Source: Salinibacterium sp.
Lineage (GTDB): Bacteria > Actinomycetota > Actinomycetes > Actinomycetales > Microbacteriaceae
Direction: 5' to 3'
Assembly: GCA_015234465.1 (NCBI GenBank)
Contig: JADGNA010000011.1
Coordinates: 62,001-126,000, forward strand
DNA length: 64,000 bases
In this document: piece by piece, positions 56,732 through 64,000 of the stretch
Layout of the letters: each line of letters opens with the position of its first letter
Position numbering within the stretch: the first letter of the stretch is position 1
Made by a program: the position numbers and the translations under genes
Notes under the pieces: model-generated
The model's database searches: none
Told to the model about the DNA's origin: nothing
What the model saw: only the letters and a program-made list of their open reading frames with translations

Positions 56732-58086
56732 GGTGCGTCCTCCGATGACGTTTCGATCGCGACGGGTTCATTGAGGCGGCGCAGGCCCCGGGAGAGAAGC
56801 GAGACCGGGTCTGAGTTCACGGCTGCGCTGTGGACAAGGCGGCCCGTGTCGGCCACGATCTCGCCTCCGACGATGACGCGCATTACGTCCGAGGCAGTTG
56901 CGGAGAGGGCAAGCTGTGCAGGTTCCGAGCCGATCGTGCGCACCGAACTCCCATCGAGCTCGACGAGGTCGCAGTGCGCACCTTGCCGCAGTCCGCCTCG
57001 CTGGCCGAGCGCGCCGTACCCGGCGACCGAGAGCGCGTCGAAGAGCGCGGCGGGGGTGAAACGCCCGCGCAGGCCAGAGGCGAGGCGCTCTCCGGCCTCG
57101 AGCCCGCGAGCCTCTAGTAGCGGGTCGACGACGGCATTCTGGTCGGAGCCCAGCGCGATCGTCGCGCCCGCGTCGGCGAGGCGCAACGCGGGGCCGATGC
57201 CGTCGCCCAGGTCGGCTTCGGTCGTCGGGCACATGACAACTGTGACGCCCGCGTCGCCGAGCATCCGCACGTCGTCATCGCTCAAGTGGGTCGCATGCAC
57301 GACGCTGAGCCGCGGCGACAACGCGCCCAACTGCGCCAGCAGGGCGGTTGGAGTGACGCCGTGTTCGCGCAGGCAGTCGGCATTCTCCTGCGGCTGCTCC
57401 GAGAGGTGGATGTGCAGGGGCACGTCTGCGGGCACCGAACGCACCATCTCGGCGATGGCGTCACGGGGCACCCCGCGCACGGAGTGGATGGCGGCGCCCA
57501 GCACGACCCCGCTGGGCAGTGCGTCTCGCAGTCGCCACCAGCGCGCGAGCCATGCATCAGCTGAGCCGTCGGTGAACGCGAACTGGGCGGGGGCGAGCGG
57601 CTGGCCGATGCCGCCCGCGAGGTAGCAGGTGTCGAGCAGCGTGAGTCGGATGCCGACCCGGCTCGCCGCCTCAGCGAGGGCCAGCTCCATGGCGTGGGGG
57701 CGGGGCCATGCCGAGCCATCGGGCCTGTGGTGCACGTAGTGGAACTCACCGACTGCCGTCCACCCGCTCGTGAGCATCTCGCCGAACACCCCGAGTGCGA
57801 GCTCGTGGTAAGTCTCGGGATCGAGGCGCGCGGCCGCCGCGTACATGCTGTCGCGCCAACGCCAGAAGTCGCCGCCCCTGTCGTGTGTGCGACCCCGCAG
57901 CGAGCGGTGGAAGGCGTGCGAGTGTGCGTTGCCTGCCCCCGGCATCACGAGGCCCAACCTCACATCGCCCTCGCGCGGAGCCACGCCGCGGTCGATCGCC
58001 GCGATCCGACCGTCGGCACTCGAGTGGATGCGCACGTCTGGGACGGCAATGCCGTCGATCAGCGCCGTCTGGCAGTGCAGGATCAC
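56728..58086 (-). CDS. hutF: Formimidoylglutamate deiminase
   Basis: A 452-aa amidohydrolase. GNAHSHAFHRSLRGRTHD (about residues 52-69), TAVGEFHYVHHRPDG (about 112-126), IHLSEQPQEN (about 226-235), HATHLSDDD (about 270-278) and GSDQNAVVDPLLEARGLE (about 318-335) match HutF. It turns formiminoglutamate to N-formylglutamate, the two-step branch that needs a deformylase. GTG start overlaps the M20 gene. Confidence 0.95.
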   Translation of the reverse strand: MILHCQTALIDGIAVPDVRIHSSADGRIAAIDRGVAPREGDVRLGLVMPGAGNAHSHAFHRSLRGRTHDRGGDFWRWRDSMYAAAARLDPETYHELALGVFGEMLTSGWTAVGEFHYVHHRPDGSAWPRPHAMELALAEAASRVGIRLTLLDTCYLAGGIGQPLAPAQFAFTDGSADAWLARWWRLRDALPSGVVLGAAIHSVRGVPRDAIAEMVRSVPADVPLHIHLSEQPQENADCLREHGVTPTALLAQLGALSPRLSVVHATHLSDDDVRMLGDAGVTVVMCPTTEADLGDGIGPALRLADAGATIALGSDQNAVVDPLLEARGLEAGERLASGLRGRFTPAALFDALSVAGYGALGQRGGLRQGAHCDLVELDGSSVRTIGSEPAQLALSATASDVMRVIVGGEIVADTGRLVHSAAVNSDPVSLLSRGLRRLNEPVAIETSSEDAP

Positions 58087-59309
58087 AGGAGCCCCCGCAG
58101 GATTCCCTCAAGGGCGCGAACTCCGGCGATGCAGTCGTCAAGCGTCGCGTGCTCCTCCGGCGAATGCGACACTCCGCTGGGGTTGCGCACGAAGACCATC
58201 GCGGTGGGCACGCGCGAGGCGAGCACCCCCGCATCGTGGCCAGCCCCGGTCGGCAGCACGGGCACTCCCCCGAGTCCCGCGACAAGGCGGTCACGGAGGG
58301 CGGTGTCGAACGACACGCGCCCACTCCAGGATTCCTCGGTAACGGTCACGAAGCAGTCCTCCGCAGTCGCGGCTTCCGTGGCGCGTTCAGTGATCTCGCC
58401 GACGAGCGCGCGGATGTCGGAGTCCTCCTGGCTCCTGGCGTCCAGCCACACGGAGACCCGCGAGGGAATCACGTTGGTCCCGCCCGGCACCGCTTCCATG
58501 CGCCCCACTGTTGCACGGTCGTCTGCGCGGGCGGCCGCGGCCTCCCGAATCGCGACGATGGCGCGCGCGGCAGCCACCATCGGGTCACGGCGGTCCCGCA
58601 TCCGGGTCGCGCCCGCATGGTTCCCCTCCCCCGCGAAATCGAATCGCCAGCGACCGTGGGCCAGGATGCTCGAGGCCACCGCGAGAGGGCTGTCGAGGTC
58701 GATCAGGCCTCGGCCCTGCTCCACGTGGAGCTCGATGAAGAGTCCGATGCGCCGCATTGCGTCCCGGTCAACACCGAGATGGCGCGAGGAAACGCCATTC
58801 GCGTCGGCCGCCTCCGCGAAGCTGACGCCGTCGGCGTCAACGAGGGAACGTGCCCGGTCGGCCGAGATCGCACCCGTCATGAGGCGGGAACCGAGGCACG
58901 CCACACCGAAGCGGGATCCCTCCTCCTCAGCAAAGACGATGACGGCGCACGGTCGGCTCGGGACGAACCCCTCCACCTGGAGCATCGCGATGGCGTCGAG
59001 CGCGCTGACGACGCCGAGTGGTCCGTCGAACTCCCCGCCTCCCGGCACGGAATCGAGGTGGCTTCCGACGACGACAGCATCGGCGCCCCGCGCGCCCCAC
59101 CACGCCCAGAGGTTGCCGTTGCGGTCGACCTCGACATCAAGCCCGAGGCCGGCCGCGCGTTCCATGAACCAGGCGCGCAGTTCAAGCTCGGCACCCTGCC
59201 AGACGTGACGGGAGTACCCGCCGCGACGGGCATCCCTGCCGATCCCGACGATGTCGTCGAGGCCAGCGAGACGACCGTGGGCAACAGCCGGTGCCGCGAG
59301 GTTCGTCAT
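58083..59309 (-). CDS. M20 family (allantoate amidohydrolase-like) enzyme, probable N-formylglutamate deformylase
   Basis: A 408-aa binuclear metal hydrolase. [27 protein letters not shown] (about residues 81-107), [11 protein letters not shown] (about 124-134), the dimerisation lid domain (about 210-320), and the C-terminal GAGHDAG (about 358-364) match the allantoate/N-carbamoyl amidohydrolase group. In a hut operon that has HutF but no HutG, it probably removes formate from N-formylglutamate; this is inference. ATGA overlap with hutU fixes the start. Confidence 0.85.
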   Translation of the reverse strand: MTNLAAPAVAHGRLAGLDDIVGIGRDARRGGYSRHVWQGAELELRAWFMERAAGLGLDVEVDRNGNLWAWWGARGADAVVVGSHLDSVPGGGEFDGPLGVVSALDAIAMLQVEGFVPSRPCAVIVFAEEEGSRFGVACLGSRLMTGAISADRARSLVDADGVSFAEAADANGVSSRHLGVDRDAMRRIGLFIELHVEQGRGLIDLDSPLAVASSILAHGRWRFDFAGEGNHAGATRMRDRRDPMVAAARAIVAIREAAAARADDRATVGRMEAVPGGTNVIPSRVSVWLDARSQEDSDIRALVGEITERATEAATAEDCFVTVTEESWSGRVSFDTALRDRLVAGLGGVPVLPTGAGHDAGVLASRVPTAMVFVRNPSGVSHSPEEHATLDDCIAGVRALEGILRGLL

Positions 59310-60970
59310 TCGCTCTCCCACATGGGCACACGCAGGCCCCGCTCGCGTGCGACCTCCGCGGCGCGTTCGTAGCCCGCGTCGACGTGGCGCATGACGCCGG
59401 TACCCGGGTCATTGACGAGCACCCGCTGGATCTTCTCCGCAGCCAGTGGCGTGCCATCCGCGACGAGCACCTGCCCGGCGTGGATGGAACGGCCGATGCC
59501 GACACCACCGCCATGGTGGAGCGACACCCAGGTGGCTCCCGACGCCGTGTTGAGCAGCGCGTTGAGGAGCGGCCAATCGGCGATCGCATCCGAGCCATCC
59601 GCCATGCCCTCCGTCTCGCGGTAGGGCGAGGCGACGGAGCCGGAATCGAGGTGGTCGCGGCCGATCACGATGGGGGCGCTCAGCTCTCCCGAGGCCACCA
59701 TCTCGTTGAACTTCAGACCAGCGAGGTGGCGCTCCTTGTAGCCGAGCCAGCAGATGCGTGCCGGAAGCCCCTCGAAGTGCACCTTCTCGCTCGCGCCCGT
59801 GATCCACCGGCGCAGCTTCTCATCCTCGGGGAAGAGTTCGAGGATCGCCCGGTCGGTGGCCGCGATGTCGGCGGGGTCGCCCGAGAGGGCCACCCAGCGG
59901 AACGGCCCCTTGCCCTCCGCGAAGAGCGGCCGGATGTAGGCCGGCACGAAACCTGCGAACTCGAAGGAGCGCGCGTACCCGCCGAGCAATGCTTCCGCAC
60001 GGATGGAGTTGCCGTAGTCGAAGACCTCGGCGCCAGCATCCTGGAACTCCACCATCGCCCTGACCTGCCTGGCCATCGTGCGGCGGGATGCCTCGGTGAA
60101 GGCCTCCGGGTCGGCTTCGGCCTTGGCGTGCCACTCATCGAGGGCGACTCCCTCGGGCAGGTAGCTGAGCGGGTCATGCGCTGAGGTCTGGTCGGTGACG
60201 ATGTCGACCGGCACCTTGCGGGCGAGGATCTCGGCGAACACGGTCGCCGCGTTGCCGACGAGCCCCACGGAGAGGGCGCGACGCTCGGCCTTCGCCGCGA
60301 GCACTCGGGCGAGCGCATCGTCGAGGTCGTGTGTCATCTCGTCGAGGTACCCGTGCTCGACCCGGCGGCGAAGGCGCGCGGGATCGACGTCGACGATCAA
60401 GACGGCACCGTCGTTCATGGTGACGGCGAGTGGCTGTGCCCCGCCCATGCCTCCCGCACCGCCTGTCAGCGTGAGGGTGCCAGCGAGGCTGCCTCCGAAA
60501 CGCTTGTCGGCGACGGCGGCGAAGCACTCGTAGGTGCCCTGCAGGATGCCCTGGGTTCCGATGTAGATCCACGAGCCCGCCGTCATCTGGCCGTACATCG
60601 TGAGCCCCGCCTGCTCGAGGCGGCGGAACTCGGGCCAGCTCGCCCAGTCGCCGACGAGGTTCGAGTTGGCGATCAGCACGCGCGGCGACCACTCATGGGT
60701 GCGGAACACCCCGACCGGCTTGCCCGACTGCACGAGGAGCGTCTCGTCGGCCTCAAGCGTCTCGAGGGTGCGCACGATCGCGTCGTAAGCCTCCCAGTTG
60801 CGCGCGGCCTTGCCGGTGCCGCCGTAGACGACAAGCTCCTCGGGCCGCTCGGCCACCTCGGGGTCGAGGTTGTTCATGAGCATCCGGAGGGGCGCTTCGG
60901 TTGCCCAGGACTTCGCGGTGAGTTGCTGGCCTCGCGCGGCACGGACGGGGCGGGAAAGGTGCTGGTTCAC
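59306..60970 (-). CDS. hutU: Urocanate hydratase
   Basis: A 554-aa enzyme hydrating urocanate with NAD+ as bound electrophile. [15 protein letters not shown]-like [17 protein letters not shown] (about residues 48-64), [17 protein letters not shown] (about 168-184), [16 protein letters not shown] (about 258-273) and [16 protein letters not shown] (about 485-500) are diagnostic. Length matches family. Confidence 0.97.
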   Translation of the reverse strand: MNQHLSRPVRAARGQQLTAKSWATEAPLRMLMNNLDPEVAERPEELVVYGGTGKAARNWEAYDAIVRTLETLEADETLLVQSGKPVGVFRTHEWSPRVLIANSNLVGDWASWPEFRRLEQAGLTMYGQMTAGSWIYIGTQGILQGTYECFAAVADKRFGGSLAGTLTLTGGAGGMGGAQPLAVTMNDGAVLIVDVDPARLRRRVEHGYLDEMTHDLDDALARVLAAKAERRALSVGLVGNAATVFAEILARKVPVDIVTDQTSAHDPLSYLPEGVALDEWHAKAEADPEAFTEASRRTMARQVRAMVEFQDAGAEVFDYGNSIRAEALLGGYARSFEFAGFVPAYIRPLFAEGKGPFRWVALSGDPADIAATDRAILELFPEDEKLRRWITGASEKVHFEGLPARICWLGYKERHLAGLKFNEMVASGELSAPIVIGRDHLDSGSVASPYRETEGMADGSDAIADWPLLNALLNTASGATWVSLHHGGGVGIGRSIHAGQVLVADGTPLAAEKIQRVLVNDPGTGVMRHVDAGYERAAEVARERGLRVPMWESE

Positions 60971-61001
60971 GATCGGTTCCTCGATGTCTGGTTGGGGATG
61001 G

Positions 61002-62555
61002 TCAGGAGAGTTCTGCGACGGCCGCGGCGGCCTCGAGCACGGCTCCGCCGCGCACGGCCTCGACGACGAGCTCGATCTCGGGCGACAGGTGGCGGTCGCT
61101 GCCGGGGCCGTCGACCGTCTCCCTCACCTTCGCGAGCACGGCGCCCGTGGCCGGGCCGGGGAGAAGGGGCGCTCGAAGGTCGAGCGCCCGGGCAGCCGTC
61201 ATGACCTCGATCGCGATGACCCGGCTGAGGCCGTCGATCGCCTTGCGCAGCTTGCGGGCCGCGGCCCAGCCCATCGACACGTGGTCCTCCTGCATGGCGG
61301 AGGAGGGGATCGAATCGACGGATGCCGGCACCGCGAGCCGCTTGAGTTCGGAGACGATCCCGGCCGCGGTGTACTGGGCGATCATCAGGCCGGAGTCGAC
61401 GCCCGCATCGTGGGCGAGGAACGCGGGAAGGCCCTGGCTCCTGGCCGGGTCGAGCATCCGGTCGGTGCGCCGTTCGGACATGCTGGCGACATCCGCGACG
61501 GCAATCGCAAGGAAGTCGAGCACGTAGGCGACCGGGGCGCCGTGGAAGTTGCCGTTGGACTCGACCCGCCCGTCGCGGGTCACGACGGGGTTGTCGACGG
61601 CCGAGGCGAGCTCGCGGCCCGCGATGAGGTCGGCGTGGGCAAGGGTGTCGCGGGCAGCGCCGTGCACCTGGGGTGCGCATCGCAAGGAGTAGGCGTCCTG
61701 CACGCGGGTGCAGGCCTCACCGCGGTGGCTCGCCACGATGGGCGAGCCCGCGAGGAGGCGGGAGAGATTTCGGGCCGAGACACCCTGCCCCACCTGCGGC
61801 CGCAGGGCCGAAAGGTCATCGGCGAAGACGGCGTCGGTGCCGAGGAGGGCCTCGACGCTCATCGCGGCGGCGACATCCGCGCTGCTGAGCAGCATCCGGA
61901 GGTCGTCGATCGCGAGCGCGAGCATCCCGAGCATGCCGTCGGTGCCGTTGATGAGGGCGAGGCCCTCCTTCTCGGCAAGCACGACGGGCGTGATCCCCGC
62001 CGCGGCAAGGGCCTCAGCGGCCGGCATGACAATCCCGTTGCGGTCACGCACCGTTCCCTCGCCCATGACCGCGAGGGCGCAGTGCGAGAGCGGGGCGAGG
62101 TCACCCGAGCATCCCAGCGAGCCGTACTCCCGCACGATGGGGGTGATGCCCGCGTTGAGGATGCCCGCGTAGACGTCGGCCGTCTCGATCCGCACGCCCG
62201 TGCGTCCGGTGAGGAGGGTCGAGAGACGCAACAGCATGAGGGCGCGGATCACTTCGCGTTCAACCTCGGGGCCAGAGCCGGCAGCGTGGGAACGCACGAG
62301 GCTCTGCTGCAGCTGGGTGCGCCGGTCACTCGCGATGTAGGTGTTCGCAAGCGCACCGAAACCCGTCGAGATGCCGTAGTGCGGGGTCGGGTCGCTCGCG
62401 AGGCCGTCGATGATCTGGCGGCTCGCGGAGACCGCCGTGCGCGCCATGTCGCTGATCACGACGCGGGCGTCGTGTCGAGCGACCGCGATGACCTCGTCGA
62501 TCGTGACCGGCCCGACGCCGACGCTCACCGCTGCGGGGATGACTCGTGTGTTCAT
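61002..62555 (-). CDS. hutH: Histidine ammonia-lyase
   Basis: A 517-aa enzyme that makes urocanate from histidine. The MIO electrophile motif lies in [14 protein letters not shown] (about residues 144-157), with Cys in place of the usual first Ala; the family pattern allows this. [33 protein letters not shown] (about 336-368) and [14 protein letters not shown] (about 420-433) are conserved. ATG start; a 104-bp divergent gap separates it from the IclR gene. Confidence 0.96.
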   Translation of the reverse strand: MNTRVIPAAVSVGVGPVTIDEVIAVARHDARVVISDMARTAVSASRQIIDGLASDPTPHYGISTGFGALANTYIASDRRTQLQQSLVRSHAAGSGPEVEREVIRALMLLRLSTLLTGRTGVRIETADVYAGILNAGITPIVREYGSLGCSGDLAPLSHCALAVMGEGTVRDRNGIVMPAAEALAAAGITPVVLAEKEGLALINGTDGMLGMLALAIDDLRMLLSSADVAAAMSVEALLGTDAVFADDLSALRPQVGQGVSARNLSRLLAGSPIVASHRGEACTRVQDAYSLRCAPQVHGAARDTLAHADLIAGRELASAVDNPVVTRDGRVESNGNFHGAPVAYVLDFLAIAVADVASMSERRTDRMLDPARSQGLPAFLAHDAGVDSGLMIAQYTAAGIVSELKRLAVPASVDSIPSSAMQEDHVSMGWAAARKLRKAIDGLSRVIAIEVMTAARALDLRAPLLPGPATGAVLAKVRETVDGPGSDRHLSPEIELVVEAVRGGAVLEAAAAVAELS

Positions 62556-62607
62556 GTCTCAATCTCACGACACGGCGGCGGCGCGCAGAGGCGCACGAAC
62601 GCACTTG

Positions 62608-62627
62608 CTGTCTCAAATATGAGACAG
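62608..62627. promoter_or_regulatory. Operator palindrome between hutH and iclR
   Basis: CTGTCTCA (62608-62615), AATA, TGAGACAG (62620-62627): perfect 8-bp arms in the divergent region. Probable IclR binding site controlling both hutH and the regulator gene. Confidence 0.65.
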
Positions 62628-62659
62628 TCGGAGACGGCAAGACGATCGCAAGGAGACAC

Positions 62660-63481
62660 ATGCCCGCCCATGGAGACCCTGCGCCTGCCGCACGCCAGAC
62701 CCTCGAGATCCTGACCCATCTCTCCGCCCAACGGGGGCCCGTCGCCGCGTCGAGCATCGCACACACACTCGCGATCCCTCGCTCGACCGTGTACCGGCTT
62801 CTCGGCGTGCTCGAGGCCGCCGGCTTCGTGATCCACTTCCCTGAGGCACGCCGCTACGGGATCGGCCTCGCAGCCTTCGAGATCAGCTCCGGCTTCTCCC
62901 GTCAGGAGCCCCTCACCAGGCTCGGCGGGCCCGTGCTCGCGACGCTCGTCGACCACCTGGGCGAGAGCGCCCACCTCGCCGTCCTCCACGGGCGCGACGT
63001 CATCTACCTCGTCGAGGAGCGGGCACCCCGCCGACCTTCACTCGTGACCGACGTGGGCGTGCGCCTGCCCAGTCACCTCACCGCGAGCGGCCGCGCACTG
63101 CTCGCGACCCTGCCCAAGGCTCAGCTCCGCGCCCTGTTCCCGGATGCGAGCGCCTTCGCCCAACGCGCCGACCACTCCGTCAACAGCTATTCGAAGCTCA
63201 CCCGGATGCTCGATGACACCCGCACTCGCGGCTACGCGACCGAGGAGGAGGACATCACCCCTGGGCTGGCCTCCGTCGCGGTTGCCGCACTCGACCACAG
63301 CGGGTGGCCCGCTGCGAGCATCGCTGTCACCTTCTCGGCAGACATGCCTCGCGAGCGCTGGCAGGAGATCGCGGGCGAGGCGACGAGGGCCGCAACGGAA
63401 CTCTCGCGTCGCATCCGGGGCCGGGCACCGAGCGCAACGCGACCGGAGGGAGGGCCGGCGGGGACGCGCCCGATCAGCTGA
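62660..63481 (+). CDS. IclR family transcriptional regulator (second), hut operon
   Basis: A 273-aa regulator. Winged HTH (ARQTLEILTHLSAQRGPVAASSIAHTLAIPRSTVYRLLGVLEAAGFVI, about residues 11-58) and IclR effector domain with LTASGRALLATLP (about 146-158). AAGGAG precedes the ATG. It diverges from hutH around a palindrome, the arrangement known for HutR-type regulators of histidine use in corynebacteria. Its stop overlaps that of the converging EAL gene by 8 bp. Confidence 0.88.
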   Translation: MPAHGDPAPAARQTLEILTHLSAQRGPVAASSIAHTLAIPRSTVYRLLGVLEAAGFVIHFPEARRYGIGLAAFEISSGFSRQEPLTRLGGPVLATLVDHLGESAHLAVLHGRDVIYLVEERAPRRPSLVTDVGVRLPSHLTASGRALLATLPKAQLRALFPDASAFAQRADHSVNSYSKLTRMLDDTRTRGYATEEEDITPGLASVAVAALDHSGWPAASIAVTFSADMPRERWQEIAGEATRAATELSRRIRGRAPSATRPEGGPAGTRPIS

Positions 63482-64000
63482 GCCACTCCCGCTCGAGCTG
63501 CTCGGCCGGCATCGGGCGCGCCAGGTGGTACCCCTGCGCCCTGTCGCATCCGAGCTTCCGCAGCACCTCGTACTGTTCGGCATCCTCGACTCCCTCTGCG
63601 ACGACGCGCAGCCCGAGCCCCCGGGCGAAGCCGACGACGCCCGCGACGATGGAGCGGCCGGCACCCGTGGCGCCGGAGACGAAGGAGCGGTCGATCTTGA
63701 GTTCGCCGACGGGGAGGTTGCTCAGTTGGGTGAGCGAGGAGAAGCCGGTGCCGAAGTCGTCGATCGAGATCACGAAGCCGAGCTCGCGCAGCCGGTGCAG
63801 TTGCGCCTGCGGCACGCTGCGGTCAGAGACCAGTCTCGTCTCGGTCACCTCGAGCGTCAGTCGCTCGTTGGGGAGCCCGTGCGTGCTGACGGTGCGCACG
63901 ACCCGGTCAGAGAAGGTGGGGTCCTCGAGCTGGTGCACGGCCACGTTGACCGACATCTCGAGCGGATGCCCGGATGCCGCCCAGCGAGCCGCATCCGCGC
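63474..64000 (-). CDS. EAL domain cyclic-di-GMP phosphodiesterase, N-terminus beyond the window
   Basis: The last 174 residues of a protein whose start lies past base 64000. The fragment covers the second half of an EAL domain: LEMSVNVAVHQLED, LTLEVTETR (the Glu of the metal site), ISIDDFGTGFSSLTQL (Asp-Asp metal ligands), LKIDRSFV, AEGVEDAEQYEVLRKLGCDRAQGYHLARPM. The visible catalytic residues are intact, so hydrolysis of c-di-GMP is likely. The N-terminal sensor part cannot be seen. Confidence 0.9.
   Translation of the reverse strand, partial: ADAARWAASGHPLEMSVNVAVHQLEDPTFSDRVVRTVSTHGLPNERLTLEVTETRLVSDRSVPQAQLHRLRELGFVISIDDFGTGFSSLTQLSNLPVGELKIDRSFVSGATGAGRSIVAGVVGFARGLGLRVVAEGVEDAEQYEVLRKLGCDRAQGYHLARPMPAEQLEREWLS

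Overview
The window is a 64-kb piece of chromosome from a high-G+C actinobacterium, most likely a member of the Microbacteriaceae. The evidence is the strongly G/C-biased third codon positions, many 4-bp ATGA/GTGA gene overlaps, an RskA-type anti-sigma factor, a fused PntA, the ClpC / FtsH-folE-folP-folB-folK-DUF3180-PH-panC gene order, and frequent GCATCC/GGATGC hexamers. No rRNA is present, so the genus cannot be fixed.

Layout. 1-4150: a truncated zinc alcohol dehydrogenase diverges from a phosphonate/phosphate-ester type ABC transporter (phnD-C-E) with a coupled CX5R phosphatase and a candidate PHO box. 4550-7500: the proton-translocating transhydrogenase pntA-pntB. 7500-9300: terminators, a dispersed palindromic repeat, tRNA-Ser(CGA), a YaeQ-like protein and a GDSL esterase. 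9335-12185: a DUF4397 surface protein, class F-like sortase, SigK-type ECF sigma factor and RskA-type anti-sigma operon with a candidate SigK promoter. 12265-17410: radA, oxidoreductases and an amino-acid acetyltransferase. 17620-20220: clpC with a candidate ClgR site. 20270-24620: two DUF2975-like membrane proteins with a YozG-type regulator, a pirin and small envelope proteins. 24618-28392: lysS, then a CoA-disulfide reductase-rhodanese fusion with a CstR/CsoR-family repressor gene and a perfect operator palindrome. 28399-39144 (minus): tilS-hpt-ftsH-folE-folP-folB-folK-DUF3180-two PH-domain proteins-DUF2520-panC, a folate/pantothenate/housekeeping run. 39193-42446: ppa and two paralogous M23 endopeptidases.

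42706-47805: a tRNA-Glu/Asp/Phe cluster whose tRNA-Phe carries an integrated 4.79-kb element. It is bounded by identical 43-bp repeats and carries a tyrosine integrase, an HTH protein, a rolling-circle RepSA-like initiator, a 42-aa zinc-ribbon protein and an AIPR (abortive infection) protein with an N-terminal PD-(D/E)XK-like motif. The integrase has Cys where the catalytic Tyr is expected, so the element may be fixed in place. This is the most unusual region of the window.

47883-50580: an HtaA-domain protein, an ElaA-like acetyltransferase, and a carboxymuconolactone-decarboxylase/ECF41 sigma pair with a matching promoter. 50667-54030: a NitT/TauT-type ABC importer and a DUF1989 protein. 54111-63481: a complete histidine-degradation operon (hutH-hutU-M20 hydrolase-hutF-hutI-hutD) flanked by two IclR regulators; the M20 hydrolase sits where hutG would be expected. 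The window ends in a truncated EAL-domain protein. Coordinates were derived by reading codons directly; start choices are discussed where ambiguous. No similarity search was run.
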